A stretch of 64,000 bases of DNA from Eumeta japonica (lineage: Eukaryota; Arthropoda; Insecta; Lepidoptera; Psychidae), in assembly GCA_005406025.1 (NCBI GenBank), contig BGZK01001467.1:62001-126000 (forward strand). Direction: 5' to 3'. The notes under the pieces are model-generated. The model had not been told where the DNA came from. It was given only the letters and a program-made list of their open reading frames with translations, and searched no databases. Below, piece after piece: positions 10,423 to 24,247 of the stretch (position 1 is its first letter; the number at the start of each line of letters is the position of its first letter). Position numbers and translations under genes: made by a program.

Positions 10423-13400
10423 TAATAGCTATTTTCGCATATGTGTATATAAAATTTTCTTTAACGGTTTTTGGAACAATTGTCTGCTCTGTAGTGAGAA
10501 GTGTTTATGAGCGTAAAGACTTATTCAGTTTTTACGTGTAAAGAAAGCGAACCACGCTTTTTGGTACGGATGCGACAAAAACTTTATAGATTACTTCGTT
10601 CATAAAATCTTTCGGCAGGCGATTGACGGTTCGATCTAACTTTGCTCTTTATGCAGAAGCAAGTACCGGATTTGTGAGATTTTTTTGAATCTGTTATGGA
10701 TTTATTACCCTTTTATTTCCTTTTCAAAAGAATTTAGCTTTTCTATATTTGTTACGTTTTAAAATTAATTATGAATTTAGATAGGCCTTTTATTGCTTTT
10801 TTAAAATGTATGAGGTATGTTTTCTAATTACTTAAAGTAGTTGATTATTTATTGTTTAAAGACAATGTGTACAATCCGTTATAGCAGTTACAAAGCTTTC
10901 ATTATTTCTAAAAACGTATATGTATATTAAAGTACGGCAAATTCGTTTGGAAGCGACCAAAATTATTAACAATAGATTATAGAAGATACTGCAGACAGTT
11001 TCCGAATGGTTTGCAATTTATGACTGCTTTCACGGAGTACAGTTAAATTTCGGTCCGTTGACCCTTAATCGATAGCTCAGTGCCGGTAACTCGTGTAAAA
11101 TGATGAATTAACGGCCCATATACAGGATGGGCGGTTGACGGTGTATAGTGAAATCGTCCTTGAACCTCGGGACAGTTGGATTGTATGTATTGTGTATGCT
11201 ACATTCGTTTATCTGTTTCATGTACATGTATAATGTCTTATATTTTATTATGCAAGTGTACGCTAACAGTGAATTGGATGTTCCATTCTCTAAACTTTAA
11301 AATATTCGCTAAGAAGTTTAAATAGTGAATGATCAAAATTACCATTTTAATGTATTGTGCCTCGCTACACCATACATATTTTTTGTAATCTTATAATTAA
11401 TTTTCAATAACTTTGTACCTGTGTGAGTGTTAAAAATGGCGTGATGTGTGTTTGCGCAGAATTCTATTCACATTCTACGGCTCAGAATAGTGATTGTTAT
11501 TGTATATGAAATATTGAAATATATTTTGTGATGAATCGATGGTTTCATTGTATGCGTCTTTCTCTAGTCCCTTAGAGACCCCGCACCACCTTCCTGCCGC
11601 TGGGCGGCACTGATAAATGCTTTCAGTTTTCGTGTGACTGACTACGGATTTCCTTCATTGGCCTCGGGGACAACGAATAGGGAAAATTATTTTTGTAATA
11701 TATTTTTATCGTAAAACAATTGAATGTCCAGTTGTACATAACAATATTATTTTATATAATGTAATATGACAATACAATTTCACAATAATCCCATTAGCTT
11801 TATGTGACAATTATTTTAAGGGTGACTGCGAAGAAAAATATTACTGTAAATGATAATTCGAGTCTTAGATTATTATCTATATCAGAATGCGTAATTTTAA
11901 TTATTTCGATGCCTTAGATTTAATAATAGCATGTTACTTCTATGGGTTCTTGAAATTTTAAGAATTTAGTGAATAACGAATCATTTTCAAATTGGGAAAT
12001 TTAAGTGTAAAAAAGTAGCAAGTTCGAATCATGGCTTCAAATTAATGGACGACCCTCAATCTGCACTGCATTAAAATTCAAATCCCTTAGTCTGAAATAA
12101 TGGGAGAATGCGTCTTTGCAGAAGGCAAACTTGAAGTGCAAAGCAAACTCAAAATCTTGGCGCCAACTGAAGCGTTAGTAATCAGTTCATGGACAACCGA
12201 GCTTTGCGCGACGTCTTTAAAGTTTGCCTTAAGAATATGACAATTGCCTACGGGAAAAGGTGATTGCATTCATTTCCAATAATAAATATTTGGATATATA
12301 ATATGCAAAATTTATCTGTTACCTGTCCTCACGAATAGTATTGTCTTGTAATACTATCTGTCTAAATTTTCATATTCATTCACTAGAACGTTACGTTAAA
12401 TCTACTGGTATCTCAGCACTGCATGCAATAGCTTAACAATAACGCATTTACCTTAAAGCTCTACGAGATGTTGCTATAAAAGAGCATTTAGAAAATAAAA
12501 ATTGGATTTTTCATATATATACTTGTGTAGATAAACTTGAAAAGCAAATCGTAAGTAATTTTCAACGAAATCGTTGAAGCCGATTCTTAGATTAACGTAT
12601 ATATTTTTTTATCCAAAATTTATTTACATCATCCGGTAGCTAAAGGATTAAAAAATTCGTTGCGTTTAGTGCGGACTATGTAGCACTGCGCACAGCGGAG
12701 GGGCAAGAGCCGATATTTTGAGGTCGTTTTAATGCATCAAAATATTTCTTTTTAGTATAAATTTTGACTCTGAGAAGCTACGATCTTCTTTTGAGTTTTA
12801 ATTGTCAGCTCTTTTTAAAATCTATCGATTGCTTACATAAAACATTATTGACAAAAAGTTATAGAAAAACTATATAAAGTTAAATTAATAAACAGAAATA
12901 ATACGATATCGGCCTATAATCGTTAAAAAAAAACCAAATCCAAAATAGACATCGTATACGGTTCGAAAGGGATTCTCAAGAACAATCCAGAGGTACTTAT
13001 AAAACATTACACGATTGCCGGAAACATAGAAGAGTGAAGATCTACGAGTGGATCAACGACGGCGCCAGTACACCAGCGGCCGGGCGATCGAGGCTATGCA
13101 AGTGGATGATGTATTCACTTTTACATCGACGCTGAACTGCATAGACAGCGATTATGTGCGAACACCGATAATTAAAAACACATTTAGCAGCAACTAGTGC
13201 ATGATTCACTACTACGTTTATAAATACACAAAATTCGAAGGTCTCTTTAGTATTCAAAAATAATTGTACATCGCTGAAAGAAAATGTTATTCGTTACATG
13301 CACGTATTCACGTAAAATACGCGGCCATGTCCGCGATACAGACAAACCCCGATTTTTTTAATAAATAAGTATTAAATAGGGATTTTTTCAAGGTGCATGT

Positions 13401-15124
13401 TTATTGATGTGTTACATTTTTCCTATCGCTTTGCAGCAATCTGTGTGAGTGATTTTGTGAGTAGGGACAAGTAAGTAGCAGGTAGCCGGGGATGCGTGCG
13501 TTATTTGATTTGACCAATGAGCGTGCGCGGTGCTAGAGTTGGCTATTAGATGTTATATGATAATGATAATGCTAAATGAATAGACTGTTGGAACTTGTGG
13601 CGTAAGTTGGGTTCGCATAAATTCTGAGGGAATATGTTATTTTAGGGCGATTGGTTATTTAAGAGGAAGGAAGTTTCAGGAAACTATTCAAAATTCCCTG
13701 TTATAAAAGCAGCGAATGCACAGAGTTTATGAATGTCATTGTATATATCCTTGGATTATCTAAATGCATACCGAGTAAGATGACGGAAGACAATGTAATG
13801 CATCTTCAGTGAAGCGCACGTGTCATGGTATCATGTTTCAGAATGAATTTTACAGTTAGCATTATCTAGCTATTATTGAATAAAAGTACCTTATGCTGCA
13901 CATACGATAGCTGAAAGACTCTGAGCGTTCGACATCACGTGATGTAACCATTTGTGTCGGAAGTAGTAATTATTAATTTTATGGTACATATAATTTACTT
14001 TCATATTGATTTGACAAGACTTCATTGATCCTTTGATATAGAATTGTAGACGTATTAAAGTGTTAGCGCCGAAGCGCTCAAAACTTCTGATACCCGAGAA
14101 ATGGAAACTTCTGGGAGTTAGATTAGAGACAAATTGAAGTTTAAAGTCACGCGGAGTTGCGGAAGGTCTGTGCAATATCGGCATTGACATAGTTGCTGGA
14201 GAGGCAGCATCTACGACACTTGAACAATTCCGTCGTAATTCGCCCCGTTGGTGGATCTGGCGTTATCGAGAAGTTATGCTTAGTAGTGATTGGATAACGA
14301 ATTTGTTACAATAACTAAATGCGTATGTAAATTTTGCAGCAATCAGAGGAATAATTAGAAAATCTTGTCTGTTTGTGTACTTGACCTTTAAAAGGTCTCA
14401 TTCTAATGGATTATTGTTTTATTGTTATTTTATTGTAGTCTCGATGTCTAAAAGGCGATATTTTGAAAAAGAAATACATTCGTCTTCTTAATGACATTAA
14501 CACATTACATGACATTAACATCCAGTGGTCAATTCTCGCTATTTGTAAGATATCAAAATTATTTTGTTGCACTACGAACAATATATTAACACATTCAAAA
14601 ATATACAAATAAATATGTATCTTCCTAAAATCTAATTCAAAAGTTCTGTCTGTACATACACAAACAGTATTATCAACACAAGATTACATCTCTGAAGTAA
14701 ACTCGCCAAGAAGGTACCTACAATTTGCCCTCGGCTGCATCAAATAAACCAAGACCGAAAACTAAGATCAAAAATTCAAATAGACAGAAGACCAAACGAA
14801 TTACAACATACAGCTATATGAATTGTTGCGACAACATAGGGCGAATCTACGGCCGTCTATGTGCTCTGAGAAACGTTTGTTAGTTGTAGGAAATTCAACA
14901 GCTGGGAGTGTTCGTCTTGGAATAATTAATTAAGTAAATATGGTTATTTATTCCCCTAGCTAATTCTAAAGCAAAAACAGACTGTAAATTTGCTGTTCCA
15001 CTTCGAGGGATCCACTTCCGAGAAATTTGATTTCGTGAGTAAATGATTTGTTTCAATCTTATTCCGCTAAAGGTAGGTAGGCAACATGCTTTTAAAGAAA
15101 GAACTCCTCGGCATTCGCTATTGC
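10423..15124. other. 3' flank of the lebercilin-like gene and AT-rich intergenic sequence
   Basis: Begins with the presumed 3' UTR; an ATTAAA variant polyadenylation signal occurs at 10926-10931, but the true cleavage site is unknown. The rest is AT-rich with scattered short frames and no supported gene. A fragment TTTGATTTGACCAATGAG near 13508 resembles part of the repeat pair at 40.7 and 63.1 kb. Confidence 0.5.
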
Positions 15125-16655
15125 TTTTTTTTAGGGTTCTGTACATATGTGAAAGGTAAAAAAGGAGTCCCCAAGGCGATGTCACAGCAAGTATTATTGC
15201 TGTTTATTTAAAATTTAAAACATATATAATTTTATGAAAATTAAATATAAGAGAAAATTTAAAAATGCGATCTTTTGTTTGTTACTCTGTGAGCGTATCT
15301 AGAGGGTATTGTAAAGAAGTGTGTTTTAAGAATGGATCCTTTTTTTTTTTAGGTAAATTTAAACTAAATATGCCTATAAATGTGTGAAAAAACAAAGATG
15401 TGGGTTGGACTTATTTTTTAACTTTGCTAGCATACGGTTTCAGATAATTTTAGAATTAAATTATTTCAAAAGTATTACAGGAACATTAAACTGATTTACA
15501 GGTTTATAGCTTTCCAATAAAGTAATCAAATATGTTTTAAATTACCATCACAAGAGACTATATTCTATAAAAACATGTTCGATTCAATGTGACATAAGCT
15601 CGCTCAGATTTTGTGTTCATTTTGAAAATCACAAATCGTACACAAAATTTCTTTAATAAAATACTTTTTTTTATCTTATCTGTATATCACTATGTTGAAG
15701 TAAATTTTGTTATATTTTCATTATAGATCTAATTATAGAATGTAGAAGAATTTAATTCCAACTTAAATCAAAATAAAATATTATATAATTACACTTTATC
15801 GGAGTTTATGAAACGAAAATGTGTAACGAAAAAGAGAGCTAGAAATGTATAAATAGATTTTAGGCTATGAGCGAATGAGATAGAATGCGCTTACATATTT
15901 TCCCCGTCCTTGTCCCCTCTGTGCAATGGTTCGTAGCGGTCTGCGTCCCTACTGCTCTACCGTCGTATACGGGCCTCTGTTTTTCTCTCTGTTTACCACC
16001 TCCATAGTTTATTCATCTCATTCTCTAAAAAAATAACCAGATTACCAAGTTTCACTTTTACCGCGTGTGAACTCCACTCGATTTTTTTTTACATATATGC
16101 ACTTTCCGTTCAAATAAAAGTAAGTTTAAAAGGGAAATCCCTGAAAAGTTACAGACTTACTACAAAACCTACATTTAAATAGTGTTTTGGCACATATTAT
16201 GTGCTATATACATTATACATATTAAAATAAGACTGTGAAGTTTTCAATAATTTACGTGAGGTTTTTATCTAATTAGGGCGGGAAAGTTTATGAATTTTAG
16301 TGACTTCAATTTTAATAAGATTCACATATGTACGTTATATTACTACTGATGTGAATTTTTTCACATGTCAAAAAACCTTCATATTTCGAAATGGAGCCTT
16401 AAATCGAAAAATGGTTATCACGCATCCATAACATTTTTTATTATAAGATTTTTAAATTAACTTGATGAGTTTTTTTTAAAGATTTAATATTATTATTTTG
16501 TGAGCGTGATTAACATGACGCGTTGACGTGATTAACAGCGTCTTTCTAATACTAACGGTCTCGTGAGTTAAGCTACGGTCAGACAGACAGATAGACGACC
16601 GGATGTATATGGCGAAACCACAAAGGTTCCCTATTCGCTTCGGAATCCTAAAAAG
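15125..16655. mobile_element. TIR-like dispersed element, about 1.5 kb, non-coding
   Basis: The left edge TTTTTTTAGGGTTCTGTAC is mirrored by CGGAATCCTAAAAAG at 16641-16655. The interior includes a C/T-rich block near 15900-16020 (CCCCGTCC, TTTTTCTCTCTG) and a CAGACAGACAG tract near 16580. A TTTTAGGGTTCCGTAC start and CAGACAG tracts are features I associate with abundant lepidopteran repeats. There is no reading frame of note. Ends are approximate because the arms are imperfect. Confidence 0.45.
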
Positions 16656-19600
16656 ATTATAGGTATATTACAATTTATTATTCAGACTCCATGTTTTTGC
16701 ACACATTTCTTTCTCTTGCATTCCATCTCGTATCAGATGCGACAAATAAGTCGCAGGCAATGAAATAAAATTTGTAACTTTTTTTGTTACATCAACTTCC
16801 AAATCATAGCGGTGCTATTGGTTTTCATTTCAAAAATAAAACTCAAAGCTCATCTTCGGCACGTTTCATAATTAACTATAACAAAAAAAAATACATACAT
16901 ACGTAATGCTCCGCGACGATTGCAAACTGTATAATGTTCCGTTTCCCCGATATTAGTTCAGAAACTCCATAAGCGGACAAGAAACATTCGAGTAAATAAT
17001 TATTTCTGATGAGGAATCTTCGCTGTGTAAATACCGTAACCGGGCTCCACGGCAGCCGAGTTCATAATCAACATCCAATTACAAGTGACGGCTCCCGAAC
17101 AGAAACAATGGCTTCCTCGATGAACTAAAGCACTTCTGGCGTGAATTTTGGCGTTCGCTCGTCAAAATTTCATTGGATCAAATTTTGTCTATACAACTCT
17201 TGCAGCCGGCAAAATACGTCGGCTAACATAGTACATTTGTAGGGTCATCTAGTGTAAGAACTCCGCATGTATTGAGCGAGATGAGCGCACCAGAAGAGTG
17301 CATTGTAGACTGACTGTCGTGGCGGGAGAGGTCAGTCTAATTCAATTAATCAATGCGATTCCACTTCTAGTGGTACAAATATATATTTGGTAATCTAATG
17401 TCTCTAAAAAAGTAAAAGCGTAATTATTAAGTCATAAACCGGCTCTCGCAATTCGATTTAAATTTTATAGAAAATTTGTTGGAACGAGTTGGAACTCGTT
17501 CTTGTCTCTGGTCGCCAGAAGCTATGAAAACTGAAGTTAGCAACGTACTAGAAGTCCCGAAGATCTTAGAGATAGAAGATCTTAGAAAAGAGAGACTGCT
17601 TTGTCAGGGAATAATGCATATGTCTTCTATCTCGCAAAAAGTCACTTACCTTTTATGTAGACAAAAACGTGATACAGTAATTTATGAAAAAAAATTGTAT
17701 ATTTTTTTGTACTTGTAATATATTAACATAAATATGTATATCAACAACAAACAGTAACAATTATCATTCCTTTAAACTTTTCGCTTAAAGAATAATGGAA
17801 ATTAAAATTACAAAGATTAGTCCTTTTTTGAAAAATCCAGACCAGCTCTTTTAATATTTGTATAGGTACTGTTTTAATTTTCACGTTATGTAGATGCAGA
17901 ACTAACACTTTAATTTTATATCCATTCATATTTAGAGTTTTACACGAAACCAAAAATTCGCACCGACAAGACTAATACGTACTTTATTTAAGCTTATAGC
18001 ATAATCAGTATGTTTCATATGTTGTATAAATATAATAACGGTAAAACATTCATTAATAATGTCTGCTGTAATCATTAATGAAATAAAGCACCTACTCGTT
18101 CTAAATACCAGAAAACTAGCATTTCGCTTAGTCCTTATCTTTTATCAAAACAAACAATACTTTAAAGTGCATTGTGCCCAGTAGACTCCGATGTCACGAA
18201 CGGAAGTCCGATCCCGCTGGGAATAAGAAAAGCTTTCTGCTCAGAAACAAGAAAATTCTATTTTTAGGTAAAGAACAATCCAATTTACCGCTTTGATCCA
18301 TTTCAAACATACAGTAATTGGAATTCAGACCAAGCCCATAATTGATATTGCCATCCAAGTAATTGACATAATCAGTGTTATTAAGCAGCCGATCTGCAAT
18401 CTGATACATCGATAATTAAATCTGAATATTTCTTTATTGATTGTATTAAATCGATATGTCTATGGTGCTGAGCGGTTAGGTAAATGATCATGTAAATGTT
18501 TCCATTCTGATAGAATTGGTTATTGGAAACAAAATTGGAAAATCATAGAGTTTTGCGAGGAATTTTAAGAGGAATATCGATAAAAAAAGCATACCTCTTC
18601 CCTACAAAAACTGTTCCGTAGAAATTTAATCCTTGACTCTATGACGCCTCAGCGGTTGACTTCGAATAGGAAGTGTAAATGGGCTTCATTCTGACGGGTG
18701 GAATAACCAATGAATTTTTAATTTAAATCAAATTAAAACGCTCGCTTCGTGTCTCCAAGAACAGATTAAGCCGCAGGTCCTGAATGTTTTCATCTCACTC
18801 GCGCCCCTCGATAGCACAAAATCGGCAGCGACTCTATAAAAAAAATTATAACAGATTTTAAGTTTTAGTGTGCTTATGTTTTTTATTTTATTGCAATTGT
18901 GAAGCTACTACTATTCTTTGCAATAACTTCTTCGAAACCTTCAATAAGTAAATATCTTTGAATTTAGAAAAAAAAGATTGTTACAAAATTGGAAAGATCG
19001 ATATAAGTGTAATTTATTTAATATATGACAACAAAAATACTAATATTTTATTGGTTATTTTATTTTATATGCAATATATCTATGACGCTATAGATAGATA
19101 TTTATATGAAAACATAATAAAGAACTATTAAAAATACGATCATGTAATTATTGTCCATAGTAGGTAGCGCTCGTATACTTCTTAAAACCGTTCCGATTAA
19201 TAAATAACTGTTTTTGTCAATTAATTGATACATTGTCAAATTGCTTATTGTTTAGGATCTTTAATACAAAATCTCTGAAAACATCAACCTTGTAGCTATA
19301 TTTCGGTTACAACCGAGAATTAATGAATTTCTTTTCAACAATTCCTCATTTCATTTATAAACGTTTTTATAAAAGTTTACATTTTCTTTTAAAAGTAATC
19401 CGTGTAAATGAAAACTATTTGAATAAATCACTATCTTGAAGATGAATTCCTATAAATGTAACAGAACTATATCACATAAAAAAAGAATTCGCGTGTTTTT
19501 GTAAAAGCTAGCCTATTGAAATCTAAACTTTAAGCTTCAACAACGGCTACTAAAGTTTTATGTGAAGTAAAAAAGAAAAAAAGTACTTCCAGCCTCGTCG

Positions 19601-19962
19601 AAAACTGTGTTTGGATAATAAAGACCTAAGTTTAAATATCCAGACACTAAAAATAAAATTCGATATTGTTTCAATTCAATTAAAGCTCCTTTCATTTCAG
19701 CCGCAAAACAATTTTGGGGAAACGAATTCAATTCATTACATCCTACCGACGCAGTAGTAATGATTTCTCAACTTTAAAAAAATAAACGTGAACTAACAAA
19801 TCATAATTACAAGTAATAAAAAAAAAGATCAATCTGCAATCAAGCTAGCATTTTATTACGTAATGACAAATTAGAATTTATTAGTACTATTGTATTCTTA
19901 GGAGTCACTCTGGAGAACAGGCTTCAATGGGGTCCAGATATCAGAATGTTGGCTAAAAAATT
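16656..19962. other. AT-rich intergenic sequence, no supported gene
   Basis: Short frames occur (for example 17476-17718 on the plus strand), but none has a recognisable domain, splice partner or codon pattern. A local duplication of AGATCTTAGA is visible near 17560-17585. Confidence 0.5.
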
Positions 19963-20010
19963 TGTGTGTCAGCTCCGACGCACGACTGGTGTTTACACCT
20001 TACGAACGAT
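19963..20010 (+). repeat. Dispersed repeat fragment (TCAGCTCCGACG family), copy 3
   Basis: Reads TGTGTCAGCTCCGACGCACG followed by a TTTACACCTTACG tail. It matches the fragments at 2016-2050 and 2275-2300 in order and orientation. Confidence 0.55.
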
Positions 20011-23000
20011 TATAAAATAAATAGATTAGGGAATGAGGGTAAGTGAATGCATTTTTTGTATTACTTGAAGCATGCATGATACATTTATTTATATTAATTG
20101 TACAATGAATTCGTTAAAATACATAACAAAACTATGAAAGCATAAACAATGATAATTTAATGTAATAAAGTTTTAAGCAAAATTGATTTTTTTCACCATT
20201 TACGTCATATTACGTTGTATTTATTCCAAGAACAATATCGAAATCATTGAATATTGAGACAAAAGGTCGTAGTGACTAAAACATAGACGTCGGAAGATAT
20301 ATGTGTGATAAATCGCGAAAACATCGCATCAAAAAAATCGTGAACAACACTTCAAATACCCCTTTTTTTGTGATATGAGTTAGTAGGAAAACTAAACTAA
20401 ACAAAAATAGTAAAGTATCGAATTTCCACATTCCAATTTCAATAAGTGATGATAACCGAAATGAATGATTCTGTTAAAAAAAGAAGTACGAAAGTAAATG
20501 TCAGCAAGATTAAGATCATGGTGTATGAAAAAAGCAAAACACGACTGAACGGGAGGAGAAAGTTCAAAAAGTGAAGGACTTTCTTTATTTGTAAGCTGTA
20601 ACAAACACAATGGAGGTATTGAAAGGAGAGTAAATACGGGAAATAAAGTAAATGGGGCCTTGCAGCGGTTATGAATAAAAAAGTATGTCACCAAAACGCA
20701 TTTAACTATTCATTATGGAGTTCTGATCACTACATCTATCTACCGTAGTGGGAATCGAGTGTGGGTGGCTGCAGTAGACAAGTGCAAATGGAGATGGCTC
20801 AGCCCTATGGAAAGACAAACGTAAGTACATTTTTGAATCCAATCTATAGAGCGAACGTACGCGACAGAAAACGTAACAAGAAGTGGCCTAGAAAATGTGA
20901 AGCAAACTAAGTAAGTGTAATCAGCGACCACGTATAGCGTAATTTGTAAATTTGCTTTTATTTAAAATATTCAGTAATGTCGCAACCGATAGCTTTAATT
21001 ACGTTTTATTTTGTATATCACAATATTTTGCTTCAGCTCTCTTGAATAATTGTTTTTGTCATCAGTGATACAACGCGACTCTATTGTTACAAGAACTATA
21101 GAAATCGAACAATGCATGTTACGGACAGAGCTCTGTAGCATTTACATAGTTTAGGGACATATTTATAAACGAATCTGTATTTTACTGTGTATAATTATTT
21201 CCCATACAGGGATTACATTGGGAGCTTATTAATAGGATACGTGTGTAAAATAAAAAACATTGCCCTTGTTTATGCTTAATTACACCAATGAGAATTAACT
21301 TTAGGCCTAAATTGCAATTTGTATTTATCTGCGTTTTATGAATTTTGTAAATGTGAACTCCATCGCCAATAATGTATGTCGCCTATAAAGTAGCACGAAA
21401 AGAAAAAAAAGGTTTTGCAAAAATATTCAAACAAATAATATATTCGACGCCTGTTGTTTTATTACTCCACTATGAGACGCATCCTCTCACAGTCTTGCAC
21501 CAGATCAAAAAGCTAGTATTTTTAAGTTACTTCAGTGGGGGTTGAATGTTGGTTAGAGGCTTTTCAGCAGTTTATCTTCTGCATTGCGCTGTCTGAAAAC
21601 TCGAAACTTGTAAGTTAACTTGTATGTACTGATTTTAGATGATAACAGCCCTAGAATGAACTTGTGGTACGTGTATTCTGAAAGTTTATCTGAACTGCTG
21701 ATTAATCGTCTGAAAATATTGAAGAAAAAAATTCTGATTTATCATTCTGTTCTGATTCATCATCGCTAACGTATATCTAATGAAAGTAGCTGTAAGTAAT
21801 TTAAGTAGTATTGTAGAATCTGTTTGCTCTGCGGATTTCTTAGTTCATTTTATTTAATAGGCACAATCAATCGATAAACTGATTTTATTCCCTTTCAATA
21901 CACAATATTAAATTAATACGATAGTATATAGTATTTTCGGGGTTCATGGTCATCTATCAGTTCTGAATTATTTTTCTATGCATTTCAGATATATATTGGA
22001 TTTCTTCATCTCATATATAGCAATATTTTTTTAATCATGATCCTACAAACTGAATCTCATTTTCAATTTCAATTCCGATTCCGCTTCCGATTCCCATATA
22101 CGTTCGACTTTCGAGTTGTATCTCGATTTCTCTCTCGACTTTGACCTCTATTTTATTCATTCTCGATGCTGATTGCTTCATTACATTCATTCATTATGCA
22201 CCTGCGCGGAGCACCGTTAAATTAGGAATAAATTTAAATCTCAAGAAAGTCATTTCAGTGGTCATTCCAATATTAAAATAATGCACAAACCAAAGTTTTC
22301 TAGCTCCATTCACTAATTCAAGTTAATAATTATTATTATCTGCTGGAAAAAAAATTTTTAGTTTCCGTTTTAATGCATAAATTTCGATTTTATAGTAAAA
22401 ACAAAACCAAAATATTAATTTTTGACTAACGAAGTTTTTTTTGTCTGTTTTACGTCGATCAATTAGTTATGAAGGTTTTGGTTGTGGTACCGTGTTTGGA
22501 TGGATGGATGGAAGATAGCGCCAATTCACATGCTACACACACAGTTTATAATAGTGTGTGTCTTTCTCAGATGTACCAACTGTTTTTGTATTTTAAAGAG
22601 TGTAAAAATGGCGTCAGTACATTATACACAAGACTTTCATTTATTCTATTTTATTTGCGATTGAATTTATCAAAATAGGAACCACAAATTTTTCTTTGGA
22701 AAGTTTGTTTACTAGAAAACATCAGAGCTAACAACCATAAACAATTGATTGAAACGATGTTTGAATCATTCAAAATTAAGAACTGCAGCTGCTTTTAAAA
22801 TGCAATGTTACATGTTCACTTGAACAAATTCAAAAATAATGTGGATGAATATTGTTCGCGACGAAAACGTTCCAGCGCAACCCGACGAACACACGTCGTG
22901 CACATACTCGCTTTCTTATTTTAGTCCATATAGTTCGTATAGACGAATTACGTACGTGTGATTTGTAAATAAGAAAACATAGCTTTTTTGATGTAATTTT

Positions 23001-23094
23001 TAGTGAAATGTACATTTATAGATTCATTTTTTGTAAATAAAATATGAGTTTTACTTCCGAAATATATCAAATAGGTATGCATTTTAGTAACTCG
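20011..23094. other. AT-rich intergenic sequence with a pyrimidine-rich patch
   Basis: No supported gene. Around 22060-22170 there is a degenerate TTCCGATTCCG / TCTCGATTTC pyrimidine-rich block like those at 45.8-45.95 kb and 63.7-63.95 kb, probably the interior of a dispersed repeat. A GGATGGATGGA microsatellite is at about 22499. Confidence 0.45.
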
Positions 23095-23847
23095 GTAATC
23101 CATCATAGGGCCGATCACGTGACATAGACAACTGTTGATAGTAGTCGTTCATGGGCGCCAGATAGCGACGCCCGTTACGGAAAGGTCCGGGGTCGATGTC
23201 AGGCAATAGCATTGTTCTCCCGAGGGTACGGATTCCGATCGAGAACAGATATTGAGATCCGGGCCGATTCGATGGGCAGATTATGATAGCCGTCAGACGT
23301 GTAGCACCGACCCTCCGGAAAACCACCGCTCCCACGAGTGCGATGGACGTCGCGAATACCTCCGGCATCTCGATATAAAAAGGAACCGTAGAGGTTGCGC
23401 CCGCCGCCCACGGGGACAAACGCAGGCTGTCCTGCATGCGTACGTGCTGCTGAACGATCGGCCTATTATTTGTGACTACCCTCGAAATTCGAGATCATCA
23501 AGAGTGACATAACAGCAAATACCGATGTTGCCGCAACTTTAATAACTAAAGTGCAGGTCGACACGGCCCCGCGACCGTCACAGATGTGTAAACGAAGCGC
23601 ACTGGTATGGCCGTCCTCCGCATTCGACGGACCACTGCCGCGCACCTACTACGCTGCTGATGACGAGACGCCTGACCGAACAGCGTGGGAGCGATATTCT
23701 ATCGTGAACTTGCCTTGCTTTGGAAGTTGCTGCATCGACTGGACTGATCACCTTGATGAGGTCCTAGAGCTCTATGCAGCCGGATTCCACTCGTTGTGAT
23801 CGTGATCACTTACCATGAGGAATATCACAGTGGAACGAGAAGTATAG

Positions 23848-24115
23848 AGGCAGCGTATCGCTGACGCGTGCTGCTTTGACTGCTGCTATTGGATACATGG
23901 ATCGTCTGACTGACGGCGGTCGGCGACGTGTACGGTAAGATTTACATGGAGCGGATCACTGATCCGTGCTGCCTCGACTACTGCTGTCGGAGGTCCAAAG
24001 ACGTCCGACGGGCGACGGTTGGCGGCATGCGTGGCTTGATTTGTATGGAGCGGACTGCTGATGCGTGTTACTAGCCGTAGCTGGGCGGCCGGCGATATGT
24101 GCGGCTAGGTCTGCT
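23848..24115 (+). repeat. Imperfect tandem repeat, about 105 bp, 2.5 copies
   Basis: Successive units begin GAGGCAGCGTATCGCTGACG (about 23848), GGAGCGGATCACTGATCC (about 23948) and GGAGCGGACTGCTGATGC (about 24055). Each continues with GTGCTGC/GTGTTAC, a GAC-TGCTG block and GGCGGYYGGCG. Divergence is high, so copy number is approximate. Confidence 0.6.
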
Positions 24116-24217
24116 GCCCCTCCCTCGGCCTCACCGAATGCCATTTCATCATGCCAGGTGCTCGCCCCGCTCTGCCTGCTGGAGTGCGCGTACGCAATGG
24201 TGCGTGCCTGCCTCATT

Positions 24218-24247
24218 AGCGCACTACCGCTAGATTGGTAGTGCGCT
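24218..24247. repeat. Hairpin AGCGCACTACC / GGTAGTGCGCT
   Basis: Eleven-bp perfect arms with an 8-base loop (GCTAGATT) inside the GC-rich island. GC-rich arms make it a stable stem in RNA or single-stranded DNA. Confidence 0.75.

Noticed and set aside
12021..12031. B-box-like AGTTCGAATCA
   Set aside because: Mismatches at both ends of the B box and no A box or T run at proper spacing.
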